Positions 52,319-60,185 of a DNA stretch of 64,000 bases are shown piece by piece. Each line of letters opens with the position of its first letter. Position 1 is the stretch's first letter. Both the position numbers and the translations under genes were made by a program. The stretch is from Deinococcus aestuarii. GTDB taxonomy: Bacteria > Deinococcota > Deinococci > Deinococcales > Deinococcaceae. Below the pieces are notes generated by a model. That model saw only the letters and a list, made by a program, of their open reading frames with translations. It made no database searches and had not been told where the DNA came from. The stretch lies in the NCBI RefSeq assembly GCF_018863415.1, contig NZ_JAHKSN010000003.1, forward strand, positions 62,001 to 126,000, written 5' to 3'.

Positions 52319-54711
52319 CCGCCGGGCCGCCGCCCGTGCCGTGGACGCTGGACGAGGCGGCCACCCTCACCGCCGGGGCGGACCTGTGGTCGACGCCTGC
52401 CCTGCCCGACCGCGGCGTCCTGCCCGTGCGGATGGTGGACGGCCCGATGGGGGTCGCCAGCCCCCACATCGACGAGCGGGACGTGTCGCTGCTGATGCCC
52501 TGCGGCACGGCCCTGGCGGCGTCCTGGGATGTCGGCCTGGCCCACCGCGTCGGCGAGGTGGTGGCCGCCGAGTGTCATCGCCGGGGGGTGCAGGCGATCC
52601 TCGGCCCGAACCTGAACCTGCCCCGCAGTCCGCTGGCGGGCCGGGCCTTCGAGACGTACTCGGAAGACCCCTTCCTGACGGGGGCCGTCGGCGCCGCCTG
52701 GATTTCCGGGGTGCAGTCGCGCGGGGTCTCCGCCGTCGCCAAACATGTCGTCGGCAACGACTCCGAGACGCAGCGGCACTCCATGAACTCGGTGATGGAC
52801 GAGCGGACCCTGCGCGAGGTGTACCTGAAGCCCTTCGAGCTGGCGGCCCAGGCGGGCGTCCGGGCGATGATGATGGCCTACAACCGGGTGAACGGGGTGC
52901 CCTGTGCCGAGCAGGGGCACGTCATGGGCATCCTCCGCAAGGACCTCGGGTGGAACGGCGTGCTGATGTCCGACTGGTTCGGTGTGCAAGGCGGCGCGCG
53001 CAGCCTGAACGCGGGTCTGGACCTGGAGATGCCCGGCCCGCCGCGTCAGATGGGGCCTCAAGTCGCGGAACTCGTCGGGCAGGGCCGGGTGTCCGGGGAA
53101 CGGGTCGTGGAGGCGGCGCGGCGCGTGGCGACCTGGGCGGGGCAGGTGGACCGCTCGCCCCGGCCGAGCGAACTGGACCCCCAGGCGGTGCTGACCGAGG
53201 CCGCCGCCGCCGGGTTCGTCCTCCTGAAGAACGAGGGCGCGGCCCTGCCCCTGCGGGCGGACCGGCCCCTCGCGGTCATCGGCCCGAACGCGGCGGTCCC
53301 CTGCTACCAGGGCGCGACCTTCGCCCGGATCGCCCTCGCCGAGGACGTGCCCACCCCCCTGGAGGCGCTGCGGCAGGGCTTCGGCGAGGTGACCTACGAG
53401 GATGGGGTCGCCCCGGAATACCGCCTGCCGCCGCTCTGGGCCCTGCCGATCACGGCGGACGGCGGGGAACGGGGCCTGACGGTGGAGTACGTCCCCGGCA
53501 CGGACGCGGGCGCGGAGCCCACCTTCCGCGAGGTGCGGCGGACCTCCACCCTGGTCTGGTTCGCCGGGATGCCGGGGGGGCTGGCGACCGGGCAGCCCGG
53601 CACCGTGCGGGCGCGAACCCGGCTGAGGCCCGTCCTCAGCGGCACTTACCGCCTCTTCTACGGCGGGACGGGGGACGTGACGTTCCTCGTGAACGGGGTC
53701 GAGCGTGGCCGCCGTCCCTCCCCGGTCGTGTCGGGGGACGTGATGGGTCACCTCCTGCGCGGCGAGGCGGATCACCTCGATCTGGACCTCACGGCCGGGG
53801 AGGAGGTCAGGCTGGAGTACGTGATGACCTTCGGGCCCGCCCGCGCCCAGGGGCTGTGGTACGGGGCCCGGCCGCCCGGGGTGCCGGACCTGCTCGCCCG
53901 CGCCGAGAGGCTGGCGGCCCGCTCGGAACAGGTGGTGCTGGTGGTGGGAGAGACCGCCGACTCCGGCGTGGAGAGCCGCGACCGCACGACGACGCGGCTG
54001 CCGGAGGCCCAGGTGGACCTGATCCGCCGCGTCTGCGCTGCCCACCCGGGCACGGTCGTGGTGGTGAACGCGGCCCACGCCGTGGACACGAGCTGGGCGG
54101 CCCAGGCCGCCGCCGTGCTGCACGTCTGGTTTCCGGGGCAGGGCTTCGGGGTGGCGCTGGCCGAGGTCCTCGCGGGCCTGCGGGAGCCGGGGGGACGCCT
54201 GCCCGTCACCTTCGCGCGGCGGGAGGCCGACTACCCCGCCTTCGACCTCACCCCGGACGCCCAGGGGGACCTCCGGTACGAGGAGGGCGTGCTGATCGGC
54301 TACCGCTCCTTCGCCGCTCATGGGACCGCGCCCGCCTTCCCGCTCGGGCACGGGCTGGGTTACGCGGAGTTCGAGTACGGCGAGGTGAACGTGCGGCCGC
54401 AAGCCGACGGAGCTCTTCAGGTGGCCGTGCCCGTCACCAACACCTCGGGCCGTGAAGGGAAAGAGGTGGTGCAGGCGTACCTCGAACAGCCGGAGTTCGA
54501 GGGCGTTCCCGCGCATCCCGAACTCGCGGCCTTCGCGGCGACCGTCGTGCCCGCCGGGGAGACGCGGACCGTGACCCTGACCATCCCCGCCCACGCCCTG
54601 CGCCGCTGGTCGGAGGCGGAGGGGCGGTGGGTCACGCCGCCAGGGCCGCGGACAGTGAAGGTGGGGCGCTCAATTCAGGACATCCGCTGGACGGGGCACC
54701 TCTCCCCCTGA
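52315..54711 (+). CDS. GH3 beta-glucosidase with PA14 domain, cytoplasmic
   Basis: Glycoside hydrolase family 3 enzyme of 798 residues. The catalytic barrel has ILGPNLNLPRSPLAGRAFETYSEDP, the substrate-binding AVAKHVVGNDSE, and nucleophile D220 in VLMSDWFGV. The second domain starts near FVLLKNEGAALPL; a PA14-type insertion (about 395-520) follows, and a fibronectin-III-like end (VPVTNTSGREGKEVVQAYLEQP). No signal peptide is present, so it acts on imported glycosides. It probably removes O-linked glucose from glycosides taken up by the neighbouring transporter. GTG start overlaps the FMN reductase stop. The gene ends convergent to the GntR gene. Confidence 0.93.
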   Translation: MTAGPPPVPWTLDEAATLTAGADLWSTPALPDRGVLPVRMVDGPMGVASPHIDERDVSLLMPCGTALAASWDVGLAHRVGEVVAAECHRRGVQAILGPNLNLPRSPLAGRAFETYSEDPFLTGAVGAAWISGVQSRGVSAVAKHVVGNDSETQRHSMNSVMDERTLREVYLKPFELAAQAGVRAMMMAYNRVNGVPCAEQGHVMGILRKDLGWNGVLMSDWFGVQGGARSLNAGLDLEMPGPPRQMGPQVAELVGQGRVSGERVVEAARRVATWAGQVDRSPRPSELDPQAVLTEAAAAGFVLLKNEGAALPLRADRPLAVIGPNAAVPCYQGATFARIALAEDVPTPLEALRQGFGEVTYEDGVAPEYRLPPLWALPITADGGERGLTVEYVPGTDAGAEPTFREVRRTSTLVWFAGMPGGLATGQPGTVRARTRLRPVLSGTYRLFYGGTGDVTFLVNGVERGRRPSPVVSGDVMGHLLRGEADHLDLDLTAGEEVRLEYVMTFGPARAQGLWYGARPPGVPDLLARAERLAARSEQVVLVVGETADSGVESRDRTTTRLPEAQVDLIRRVCAAHPGTVVVVNAAHAVDTSWAAQAAAVLHVWFPGQGFGVALAEVLAGLREPGGRLPVTFARREADYPAFDLTPDAQGDLRYEEGVLIGYRSFAAHGTAPAFPLGHGLGYAEFEYGEVNVRPQADGALQVAVPVTNTSGREGKEVVQAYLEQPEFEGVPAHPELAAFAATVVPAGETRTVTLTIPAHALRRWSEAEGRWVTPPGPRTVKVGRSIQDIRWTGHLSP

Positions 54712-54732
54712 GGGCTCGCCCCGCTTCCTCAG
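54708..54732. terminator. Possible bidirectional hairpin between GH3 and GntR genes
   Basis: CTGAGG (54708-54713) pairs with CCTCAG (54727-54732) around a 13-base loop. Both arms include the stop codons of the convergent genes. There is no T tract, so this is only a weak terminator candidate. Confidence 0.25.
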
Positions 54733-55415
54733 CCCCGGCGTGCCTGTGCCTTTGTAGCCGGGTGCGCCGCCTCTTCGGTGTCCATCAGGTCGGCGATCTT
54801 GAGGCCGGTGCTCAGGATGTGATGGTGCATCTCCCGCCCGGCGTCCCCGGCCTTCCCGGCGCGCATCAGCCCCACGAGGCGCCCGTGTTCCACGTTGCCC
54901 GAGAGGCTGTAGTTGGTGCTCTCCAGGTGCTTGTGGAGGTAGTGCTGCACCCGGTAGCGCAGGTCGCGGATTTGCGCCGCGAGGTGCGGGCGCCCGGCCC
55001 GGTCGTAGATGATCCGGTGAAACTCCATGTTGTTCTGCGAGAAGCGCGCCATGTCAAACTGCCCCTCCGGGTGCTCCATCTCCGCGACGAGGGCCTCCAG
55101 GCGGGCGAAGTCCCCGGCGGTGAGGTGCGGCACCGCCTTGACCGTCGCGAGCTCCTCCAGCACGGCCCGCATCTCGTAGATCTCGCGGATTTCATCGGCG
55201 GAAAAGCGGGTGACCTGGGCCCCCCGGTGCGGCTGGATGGTCACGAGCCCCTCGGATTCCAGGGTGCTCAGCGCCTCCCGGATGGGCATGGTGCTGACCT
55301 CGAAGCGCGCGGCGAGTTCTTCCAGCCTTAGGCGCTCGCCCGGCCCGAAGGTGCCGCGCACGATCTCGTCGCGCAGCACGTTCACGAGCGAGGTCTTGAC
55401 CGTCCTGGGAAACAT
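54729..55415 (-). CDS. GntR-family regulator (FCD/FadR subgroup)
   Basis: Regulator of 228 residues: N-terminal winged helix (VNVLRDEIVRGTFGPGERLRLEELAARFEVSTMPIREALSTLESEGLVTIQPHRGAQVT, about 10-72) and a C-terminal all-helical FCD domain (EIYEMRAVLEELA, NNMEFHRIIYDRAG, HGRLVGLMRAGKAGDAGREMHHHI) with the Asp/His set that binds metal and carboxylate ligands. Its own promoter region carries a variant of the TTTGATCAAA palindrome, and full copies lie before three units on both sides, so it is the likely regulator of the whole glycoside/aromatic region. A TAGATT box six bases before the ATG suggests a near-leaderless transcript. Confidence 0.92.
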   Translation of the reverse strand: MFPRTVKTSLVNVLRDEIVRGTFGPGERLRLEELAARFEVSTMPIREALSTLESEGLVTIQPHRGAQVTRFSADEIREIYEMRAVLEELATVKAVPHLTAGDFARLEALVAEMEHPEGQFDMARFSQNNMEFHRIIYDRAGRPHLAAQIRDLRYRVQHYLHKHLESTNYSLSGNVEHGRLVGLMRAGKAGDAGREMHHHILSTGLKIADLMDTEEAAHPATKAQARRG

Positions 55416-55435
55416 GGGGCCAATCTACCACCAGA

Positions 55436-55445
55436 TTTGATCATA
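55436..55445. promoter_or_regulatory. GntR operator candidate, own gene
   Basis: TTTGATCATA matches the TTTGATCAAA palindrome at eight of ten bases and lies 21 bases upstream of the GntR start, just before the TAGATT box (55426-55421, minus strand). A weaker site at the regulator's own promoter fits negative autoregulation. Confidence 0.5.
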
Positions 55446-55476
55446 TATCTCTAGGTGGGTGGACCCGGGTCACGAC

Positions 55477-55522
55477 TTGCAAAAAATCAGAACGTGGATT
55501 ATGTTTGATCAAACATCAAAGA
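55477..55522 (+). promoter_or_regulatory. Promoter with overlapping GntR operator, glycoside importer operon
   Basis: TTGCAA (55477-55482), a 17-base spacer, then TATGTT (55500-55505): a good -35/-10 pair. The -10 overlaps the perfect 16-base palindrome ATGTTTGATCAAACAT (55501-55516). The sequence TTTGATCAAACATCAAAGA (55504-55522) also occurs unchanged at 61770-61788. A bound repressor would block the -10 and the start site. Confidence 0.7.
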
Positions 55523-55625
55523 CGAGCAGTCGGAGCGGGCTCAAGGCCCGCCCCGGGGTGACCTTCGGCCCACGTCGGCCCGGTGTCTCCCACGCCCCCC
55601 GTTCTCCCGCGCCGGAGGTTCAGCC

Positions 55626-56873
55626 ATGAAACGCACCCTCGCCCTGCTCTCCCTGACCGCGCTGCTCTCCTCACCCGCCCTCGCCCAGAGCGGCGAACTG
55701 CGCCTCATCGCCCAGGCGAGCGAGCAGGGCAACCCCACCATGCAGGCCCTGGTGGACGCCTTTATGAAGAAGTACCCGAACGTCAAGGTGCGGACCGAGT
55801 TCTTCCCCATCGGCACCGGGTACCCGCAGGTGCTGCGCACCCAGCTTCAGGGTGGGAACGCGCCGGACCTCTTCTATGTCACGGCCGGGTCGGGCGGGCA
55901 GGTCTCCGTGCTGCCCTTTCTGGAGGCGGGCTACGTGGCCGACCTGAGCAAACGCCCCTGGGCGCGGACGGTCATTCCCACCGCCTCGCGGGGCCTGTAC
56001 TGGAAGGGCAACCAGCTCGCCGCCGTGCCCCTGGGGATGACGCCCATCGCCGCCGTGTACAACGCCGACCTGCTGGGGCAGTTGGGCGTGAGCGCCCCGA
56101 AGACGATGCCCGAACTGCTCAAGACCTGCGCGGCCATCCGGGCCAAGGGCAAGAGCATGTTCGCGCTGGCGGGCGCCAACCCGCAGAACGCGGGTCTGCT
56201 GGCCGCCACGCTGGCCGAGAACTACGTGCTGGGCAGCGATCCCCAGTGGAACGCCAAGCGCGCGGCGGGCAAGGTGACGTTTGCCGGAACGCCGAGCTGG
56301 AAACGCGCTCTGCAAGCCCTGCTCGACATGCAGAAGGCGGGCTGCTTCATCCCCGGCGTCGAGGGGGCCGACCTGCCCCAGGCCGCCCCGGCGCTGGCGA
56401 ACGGGCAGGCCCTTGCCTTCGTGATTCCCACCGGCGCGATCTCGGCGCTGAGGGGCATCAACCCGAAGCTCAACCTGGGTGCGTTCGTGCTCCCCGGGCC
56501 GACCGCCGCGAGCACCGTCATCGCCGTGTCGCCGACGGACGCCATCGCGGTGTCCAAGAACTCGAAAAACCTCCCGGCGGCGCTGGCGTTTGCCGACTTT
56601 ATCGCCACGGGCGGGGGCTCGGAGCTCTACACCAAGGCGACCGGGGACATTTCCACCCAGCAGGCCGCGACGGGCCGGAACCTGCCCCCCGAGCTGGCGG
56701 GCCTTGCCCCGGCCCTGGCGCGCAAGAACCGCGTCTTCTCGCTTATCCAGATCGAGTGGAACAACCCGCAGGTCTACACCACCCTGGGTGAGGGCGTGCA
56801 GGGCCTGCTGACCGGGCAGCTCACGGTGGACGCGCTGCTCGCCCGCATGGACGCGGCCTGGAACCGGAAGTAG
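55626..56873 (+). CDS. Carbohydrate ABC transporter substrate-binding protein (family 1)
   Basis: Exported binding protein of 415 residues: signal peptide (MKRTLALLSLTALLSSPALAQ), then the SBP_bac_1 fold with MQALVDAFMKKYPNVKVRTEF, LRTQLQGGNAPDLFYV, GLYWKGNQLAAVPLGMTPIAAVYNADLL, and LAFADFIATGGGSELYTKATGD. Such proteins bind mono- and oligosaccharides or glycosides for CUT1-type importers. GGAGG lies seven bases before the ATG. Two permease genes follow; no ATPase gene does. The regulon context suggests glycosides as ligand. Confidence 0.92.
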   Translation: MKRTLALLSLTALLSSPALAQSGELRLIAQASEQGNPTMQALVDAFMKKYPNVKVRTEFFPIGTGYPQVLRTQLQGGNAPDLFYVTAGSGGQVSVLPFLEAGYVADLSKRPWARTVIPTASRGLYWKGNQLAAVPLGMTPIAAVYNADLLGQLGVSAPKTMPELLKTCAAIRAKGKSMFALAGANPQNAGLLAATLAENYVLGSDPQWNAKRAAGKVTFAGTPSWKRALQALLDMQKAGCFIPGVEGADLPQAAPALANGQALAFVIPTGAISALRGINPKLNLGAFVLPGPTAASTVIAVSPTDAIAVSKNSKNLPAALAFADFIATGGGSELYTKATGDISTQQAATGRNLPPELAGLAPALARKNRVFSLIQIEWNNPQVYTTLGEGVQGLLTGQLTVDALLARMDAAWNRK

Positions 56874-56946
56874 ACCGAGGGGGCGGAGTGCGGTGCCTGG
56901 CCCCGCTTTCTCCCAGGACGAGGTTCAGCCCACCGGAGGACTTCCC

Positions 56947-57888
56947 GTGACCAGTCAGCATTCCCGCGACGTTCAGAGGGTGGCCCGCTCGGCCAGCGAG
57001 CGCCAGCGGCCCACCCCACCCCGCCACGTGCCCCCCTGGGCCTGGGCCGTCCCGGCCGTCATCCTGGTGTTCCTGGCCCGCTACGTCGCGGCGGTGGCGG
57101 GCGGCTGGTACGCCTTCACCGACTGGAACGGGCTGACGCCGAGCGCCACCTTCACCGGGCTGGCGAACTTCCGGCAGGTATTCGCCGACGAGGGGGCCCG
57201 CGGCGCCCTGCTGAACACCGTCAAGTTCGCCGCCTGCTTCGTCGTCCTCACCAACCTGGTCGGGCTGTTCCTGGCGGTCGCGCTCAATCAGCACCTGCGG
57301 ACGCGCTACCTGCTGCGCACCGCCTTCTTCGCCCCGGTGGTGATGAGCCAGCTCGCCACGGCCTTTATCTGGCGCTTCCTGTTCGACTACTCGGGGCCGG
57401 TCAACGGGGTGCTCGGGGCGCTGGGGCTGGAGTCCCTCAAGAAGACCTGGCTCGCCAACCCCACGTGGTCGTTCTGGGCGGTGGTCGTCGTGCTCGTGTG
57501 GCAGTTCTCCGGGTTGGCGATGGTGATCCTGCTCGCGGGCCTCCAGGGCATCCCGCAGGAGGTCGAGGAGGCTGCCGAGATCGACGGGGCGTCCTCCTGG
57601 CAGCGCCTCACGCGCGTCACCCTGCCGCTGCTGGCGCCCGCCCTCGCCATCAGCGTCCAGCTCTCGGTGATCTCGGGGCTGGCGATCTTCGATCAGGTCA
57701 TGGCGCTGACGGGCGGCGGGCCGCTGGGCGCGACCGAGACGCTGGCGACCCAGGTGTACAAGCAGACCTTCGTGTTCGGGCGCTACGGCTACGGCACGGC
57801 GCTCGCCCTGCTGCTCACGGTCCTGATCGCCACGGCGGCCATCATCCAGCAGCTCACCACCCGCGCCGTCGAGCGGAGGAACGCATGA
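56947..57888 (+). CDS. Carbohydrate ABC transporter permease (MalF/UgpA type)
   Basis: Membrane permease of 313 residues. Helices flank AYTFTDWNG-like opening residues (GGWYAFTDWNGLTPSATFTGLANFRQVF) and the EAA loop IPQEVEEAAEIDGASSWQRLTRVTLPLLAPAL, with LTGGGPLGATETLATQVYKQTF near the end, all typical of MalF/UgpA partners. GTG 56947 is chosen because GGAGG (56935-56939) lies seven bases upstream; an upstream GTG at 56893 lacks a site. The stop overlaps the start of the second permease (ATGA). Confidence 0.92.
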   Translation: MTSQHSRDVQRVARSASERQRPTPPRHVPPWAWAVPAVILVFLARYVAAVAGGWYAFTDWNGLTPSATFTGLANFRQVFADEGARGALLNTVKFAACFVVLTNLVGLFLAVALNQHLRTRYLLRTAFFAPVVMSQLATAFIWRFLFDYSGPVNGVLGALGLESLKKTWLANPTWSFWAVVVVLVWQFSGLAMVILLAGLQGIPQEVEEAAEIDGASSWQRLTRVTLPLLAPALAISVQLSVISGLAIFDQVMALTGGGPLGATETLATQVYKQTFVFGRYGYGTALALLLTVLIATAAIIQQLTTRAVERRNA

Positions 57889-58709
57889 GGAGCCGCCAAC
57901 GTGGCCTGCTGGCCCGCGAACTCGGGCTGTGGGTCCTCGCCCTGGTCTGGAGCATCCCCTTCTTCTTCCTGGTCGTGGTGTCGGTCAAGCCCACCGCCGA
58001 ACTGTTCACCTCGGCCCTCACGCTGCCCAGCCGCATCGACCTGAGCAGCTACACCGGGGCGTGGCAGCGCGGCAACCTGGGGCAGGCCCTCCTGAGCAGC
58101 GTCGTCATCACGGGCGGCAGCGTGTTCGGGATCGTGGCGCTGAGCTCGGTCGCGGCCTACACGCTCGCGCGGCGGCAGGGCAGCCTCGCCGTCGTCATGG
58201 GCCTGCTCTTCCTGATCGGGATCGTGCTGCCCTCGCAACTGGGCCTGATCCCGATCTACTCGCTGTTCAAGCGGCTGGGCCTGCTGGGCACCTACACCGG
58301 GCTGATCTTGCTCAACGTCTCCACCTGGCTGCCGCTGGCGATCTTCCTGTACACCGGCTTCCTGCGCCAGCTCTCGCACGAGTACGAGGAGGCCGCGCAG
58401 ATCGACGGCGCGAGCGTCTGGTACACCTTCCGGCGGGTGGTCTTTCCGCTGCTGCGCCCGGTGACGGGCACGGTGGTGATCCTCTCGGGCATCCTGATCT
58501 GGAACGACTTCTTCAACCCGCTGATCTTCCTGAGCGGCACCGGGAAGTCGCCCCTGCCGGTGGCGGTGTACTCGTTCGTCGGCAACTACGCGACCCAGTG
58601 GAACTACGTCTTCGCGGCGGTGGCGATTGCCCTCGTGCCCGCGCTGCTGTTTTTCATCTTCGCGCAGCGGCAACTGATTCAGGGCTTCTCGGGCGGCGTG
58701 AAGGGGTAG
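57885..58709 (+). CDS. Carbohydrate ABC transporter permease (MalG/UgpE type)
   Basis: Second permease, 274 residues: WVLALVWSIPFFFLVVVSVKP near the start, the EAA loop LSHEYEEAAQIDGASVWYTFRRVVFPLLRPV, WNDFFNPLIFLSGTGKSPLPVAV, and the typical end (FFIFAQRQLIQGFSGGVKG). ATG overlaps the stop of the first permease and has GGAGG five bases upstream. With the binding protein it forms a CUT1 importer that needs a shared MsmK/MalK-type ATPase encoded elsewhere. Confidence 0.92.
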   Translation: MRSRQRGLLARELGLWVLALVWSIPFFFLVVVSVKPTAELFTSALTLPSRIDLSSYTGAWQRGNLGQALLSSVVITGGSVFGIVALSSVAAYTLARRQGSLAVVMGLLFLIGIVLPSQLGLIPIYSLFKRLGLLGTYTGLILLNVSTWLPLAIFLYTGFLRQLSHEYEEAAQIDGASVWYTFRRVVFPLLRPVTGTVVILSGILIWNDFFNPLIFLSGTGKSPLPVAVYSFVGNYATQWNYVFAAVAIALVPALLFFIFAQRQLIQGFSGGVKG

Positions 58710-58792
58710 GGACGTTCCCGGTCCCTGAGCCGATCTCGACACCTCACCACGTTTCGGGCAGGGCTCCACGCCTGCTTCCAGGAGGACGTTGC

Positions 58793-59797
58793 ATGACACA
58801 GCCAGCACAGATCAAACGCGGCGTGAGCCTCTACAGCTTTCAAGAAGAGTTCTTCCTGCGGAAGATGACCCTCGAAGATTGCGTCGCCGCCTGCGCGAGG
58901 ATGGGCGCCTACGGCATCGAGACGCTGGCCGAGCAGATGATGCCGGGCTTCCCCCACCTCGACGACGCCTTCTACGACGGCTGGCACGCGATGATGGCGA
59001 AGTACGGCACCGTGCCCGTCTGCCACGACATGTTCCTCGACACGAAGCGGTTCAAGGGCCGCACCCTGACGCTCGACGAGCAGGTGGAGTCGGTCGTGCG
59101 GGACCTCAAGCACGCGAGTCGACTGGGCTGCACCGTCATGCGGGTGCTGGTGTTCGTGACGCCCGAGGTGCTGGAACGCTGCGTGCCCTATGCCGAGCAG
59201 TACGGCGTGCGGATGGGGCTGGAGGTCCACGCGCCCCTGCACTTCGACCACCCCTGGATTCTGCGGCACCTGGAGAACATGGAGCGCGTCGGCTCGCCCC
59301 TGCTGGGCTTCGTGCCGGACATGGGCATCTTCACCGATCACTACCCGCCCGTGATGATCGGCCGCTTCCTGCGGCAGGGGGCGACGCCCGAGATCGCCGA
59401 GCACATCCGGCGGGAGTACGACCGCCGCACCCTCGCCGAGTACGTCATCAACGACGTGCGGGAGATGGGCGGCAACCGCGTCGATATTGCGATGGCCGAG
59501 GTCCTGCGCCACAACCTGTGGTCGAATCCCCGGCACCTCCTGGAGCACATGGACCGCATCTTCCACGTCCACGCCAAGTTCTACGAGATGGACGAGAACG
59601 ACCAGGAGACGAGCCTGGGGTACGAGCAGGTCATCCCGATTCTGAGGCAGGGCGGCTTCTCGGGCTACCTCGCCAGCGAGTACGAGGGCAACCGCCACAT
59701 TCAGGACGCCTTCGAGGTGGACAGCGTGGAGCAGGTGCGCCGCCACCAGCGGATGCTCGCCCGCCTGATCGGCGAGCGGGAGGTGCAGCATGTTTGA
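58793..59797 (+). CDS. Sugar phosphate isomerase/epimerase-fold protein; C-glycoside deglycosidase large-subunit candidate
   Basis: Xylose-isomerase-like TIM barrel of 334 residues. Probable metal ligands E144 (GLEVHAP), D176 (FVPDMG), H258/H260 (FHVHAKF) and E296 (ASEYEG) are in place. The start (GVSLYSFQEEFFLRKMTLEDCVAACARMGAYGIETLAEQMMPGFPH) and VCHDMFLD resemble the catalytic subunit of C-glycoside deglycosidases (DgpB/C, DfgA/B, CarB/C type), which cut the C-C bond of 3-oxo C-glycosides. The small gene that overlaps its stop matches the partner subunit, and the GMC oxidase follows. AGGAGG lies seven bases before ATG 58793. A plain sugar epimerase role is the alternative. Confidence 0.82.
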   Translation: MTQPAQIKRGVSLYSFQEEFFLRKMTLEDCVAACARMGAYGIETLAEQMMPGFPHLDDAFYDGWHAMMAKYGTVPVCHDMFLDTKRFKGRTLTLDEQVESVVRDLKHASRLGCTVMRVLVFVTPEVLERCVPYAEQYGVRMGLEVHAPLHFDHPWILRHLENMERVGSPLLGFVPDMGIFTDHYPPVMIGRFLRQGATPEIAEHIRREYDRRTLAEYVINDVREMGGNRVDIAMAEVLRHNLWSNPRHLLEHMDRIFHVHAKFYEMDENDQETSLGYEQVIPILRQGGFSGYLASEYEGNRHIQDAFEVDSVEQVRRHQRMLARLIGEREVQHV

Positions 59798-60185
59798 CCG
59801 CTACATCGTCGTGGAGGACACGCTGAGGAACGTGGTGGAGGGCGGCGATGTCGTCGGCGTGCAGTTCGGCGCGCGGCTGCCGTACTACCGGGGGCTGGGG
59901 CTGTCCATGATCGAGGCGGTGGACGTGACCCTGGGCGGCGAGCCCGTCCCGGTGGAGGACGTGTCGGTCACGCTGGGTGGCCGGACCTATCCCGTGCGCG
60001 AGATGGATCACGAGCCGGAAGCCGTCTGGAACTTCGGCGAGGTGGGCACGGTGACGGTCAGGAAGCCGGGCGGATTGCCAGAAGGCGAACATTCAGTCGG
60101 CGTCCTCTTCCGCCTGCGCGTCTCCTACCTGCCCATGATGCTGACCGGCCAGGACCGCAAGACCCTCCCGCTGGTGGGGACGTGA
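59790..60185 (+). CDS. DUF6379-type protein; C-glycoside deglycosidase small-subunit candidate
   Basis: Small beta-rich protein of 131 residues: MFDRYIVVEDTLRNVVEGGDVVGVQFGARLPYYRGLGLSMIEAVDV, then VTLGGRTYPVREMDHEPEAVWNFGEV and LRVSYLPMMLTGQDRKTLPL. This layout, and the gene order with the isomerase-fold partner, match the small subunit of C-deglycosidase heteromers (DUF6379). It has no catalytic motif of its own; in known systems it completes the active complex. ATG lies eight bases inside the large-subunit gene and its stop overlaps the GTG of the oxidase, so the three products should be made together. Confidence 0.82.
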   Translation: MFDRYIVVEDTLRNVVEGGDVVGVQFGARLPYYRGLGLSMIEAVDVTLGGEPVPVEDVSVTLGGRTYPVREMDHEPEAVWNFGEVGTVTVRKPGGLPEGEHSVGVLFRLRVSYLPMMLTGQDRKTLPLVGT

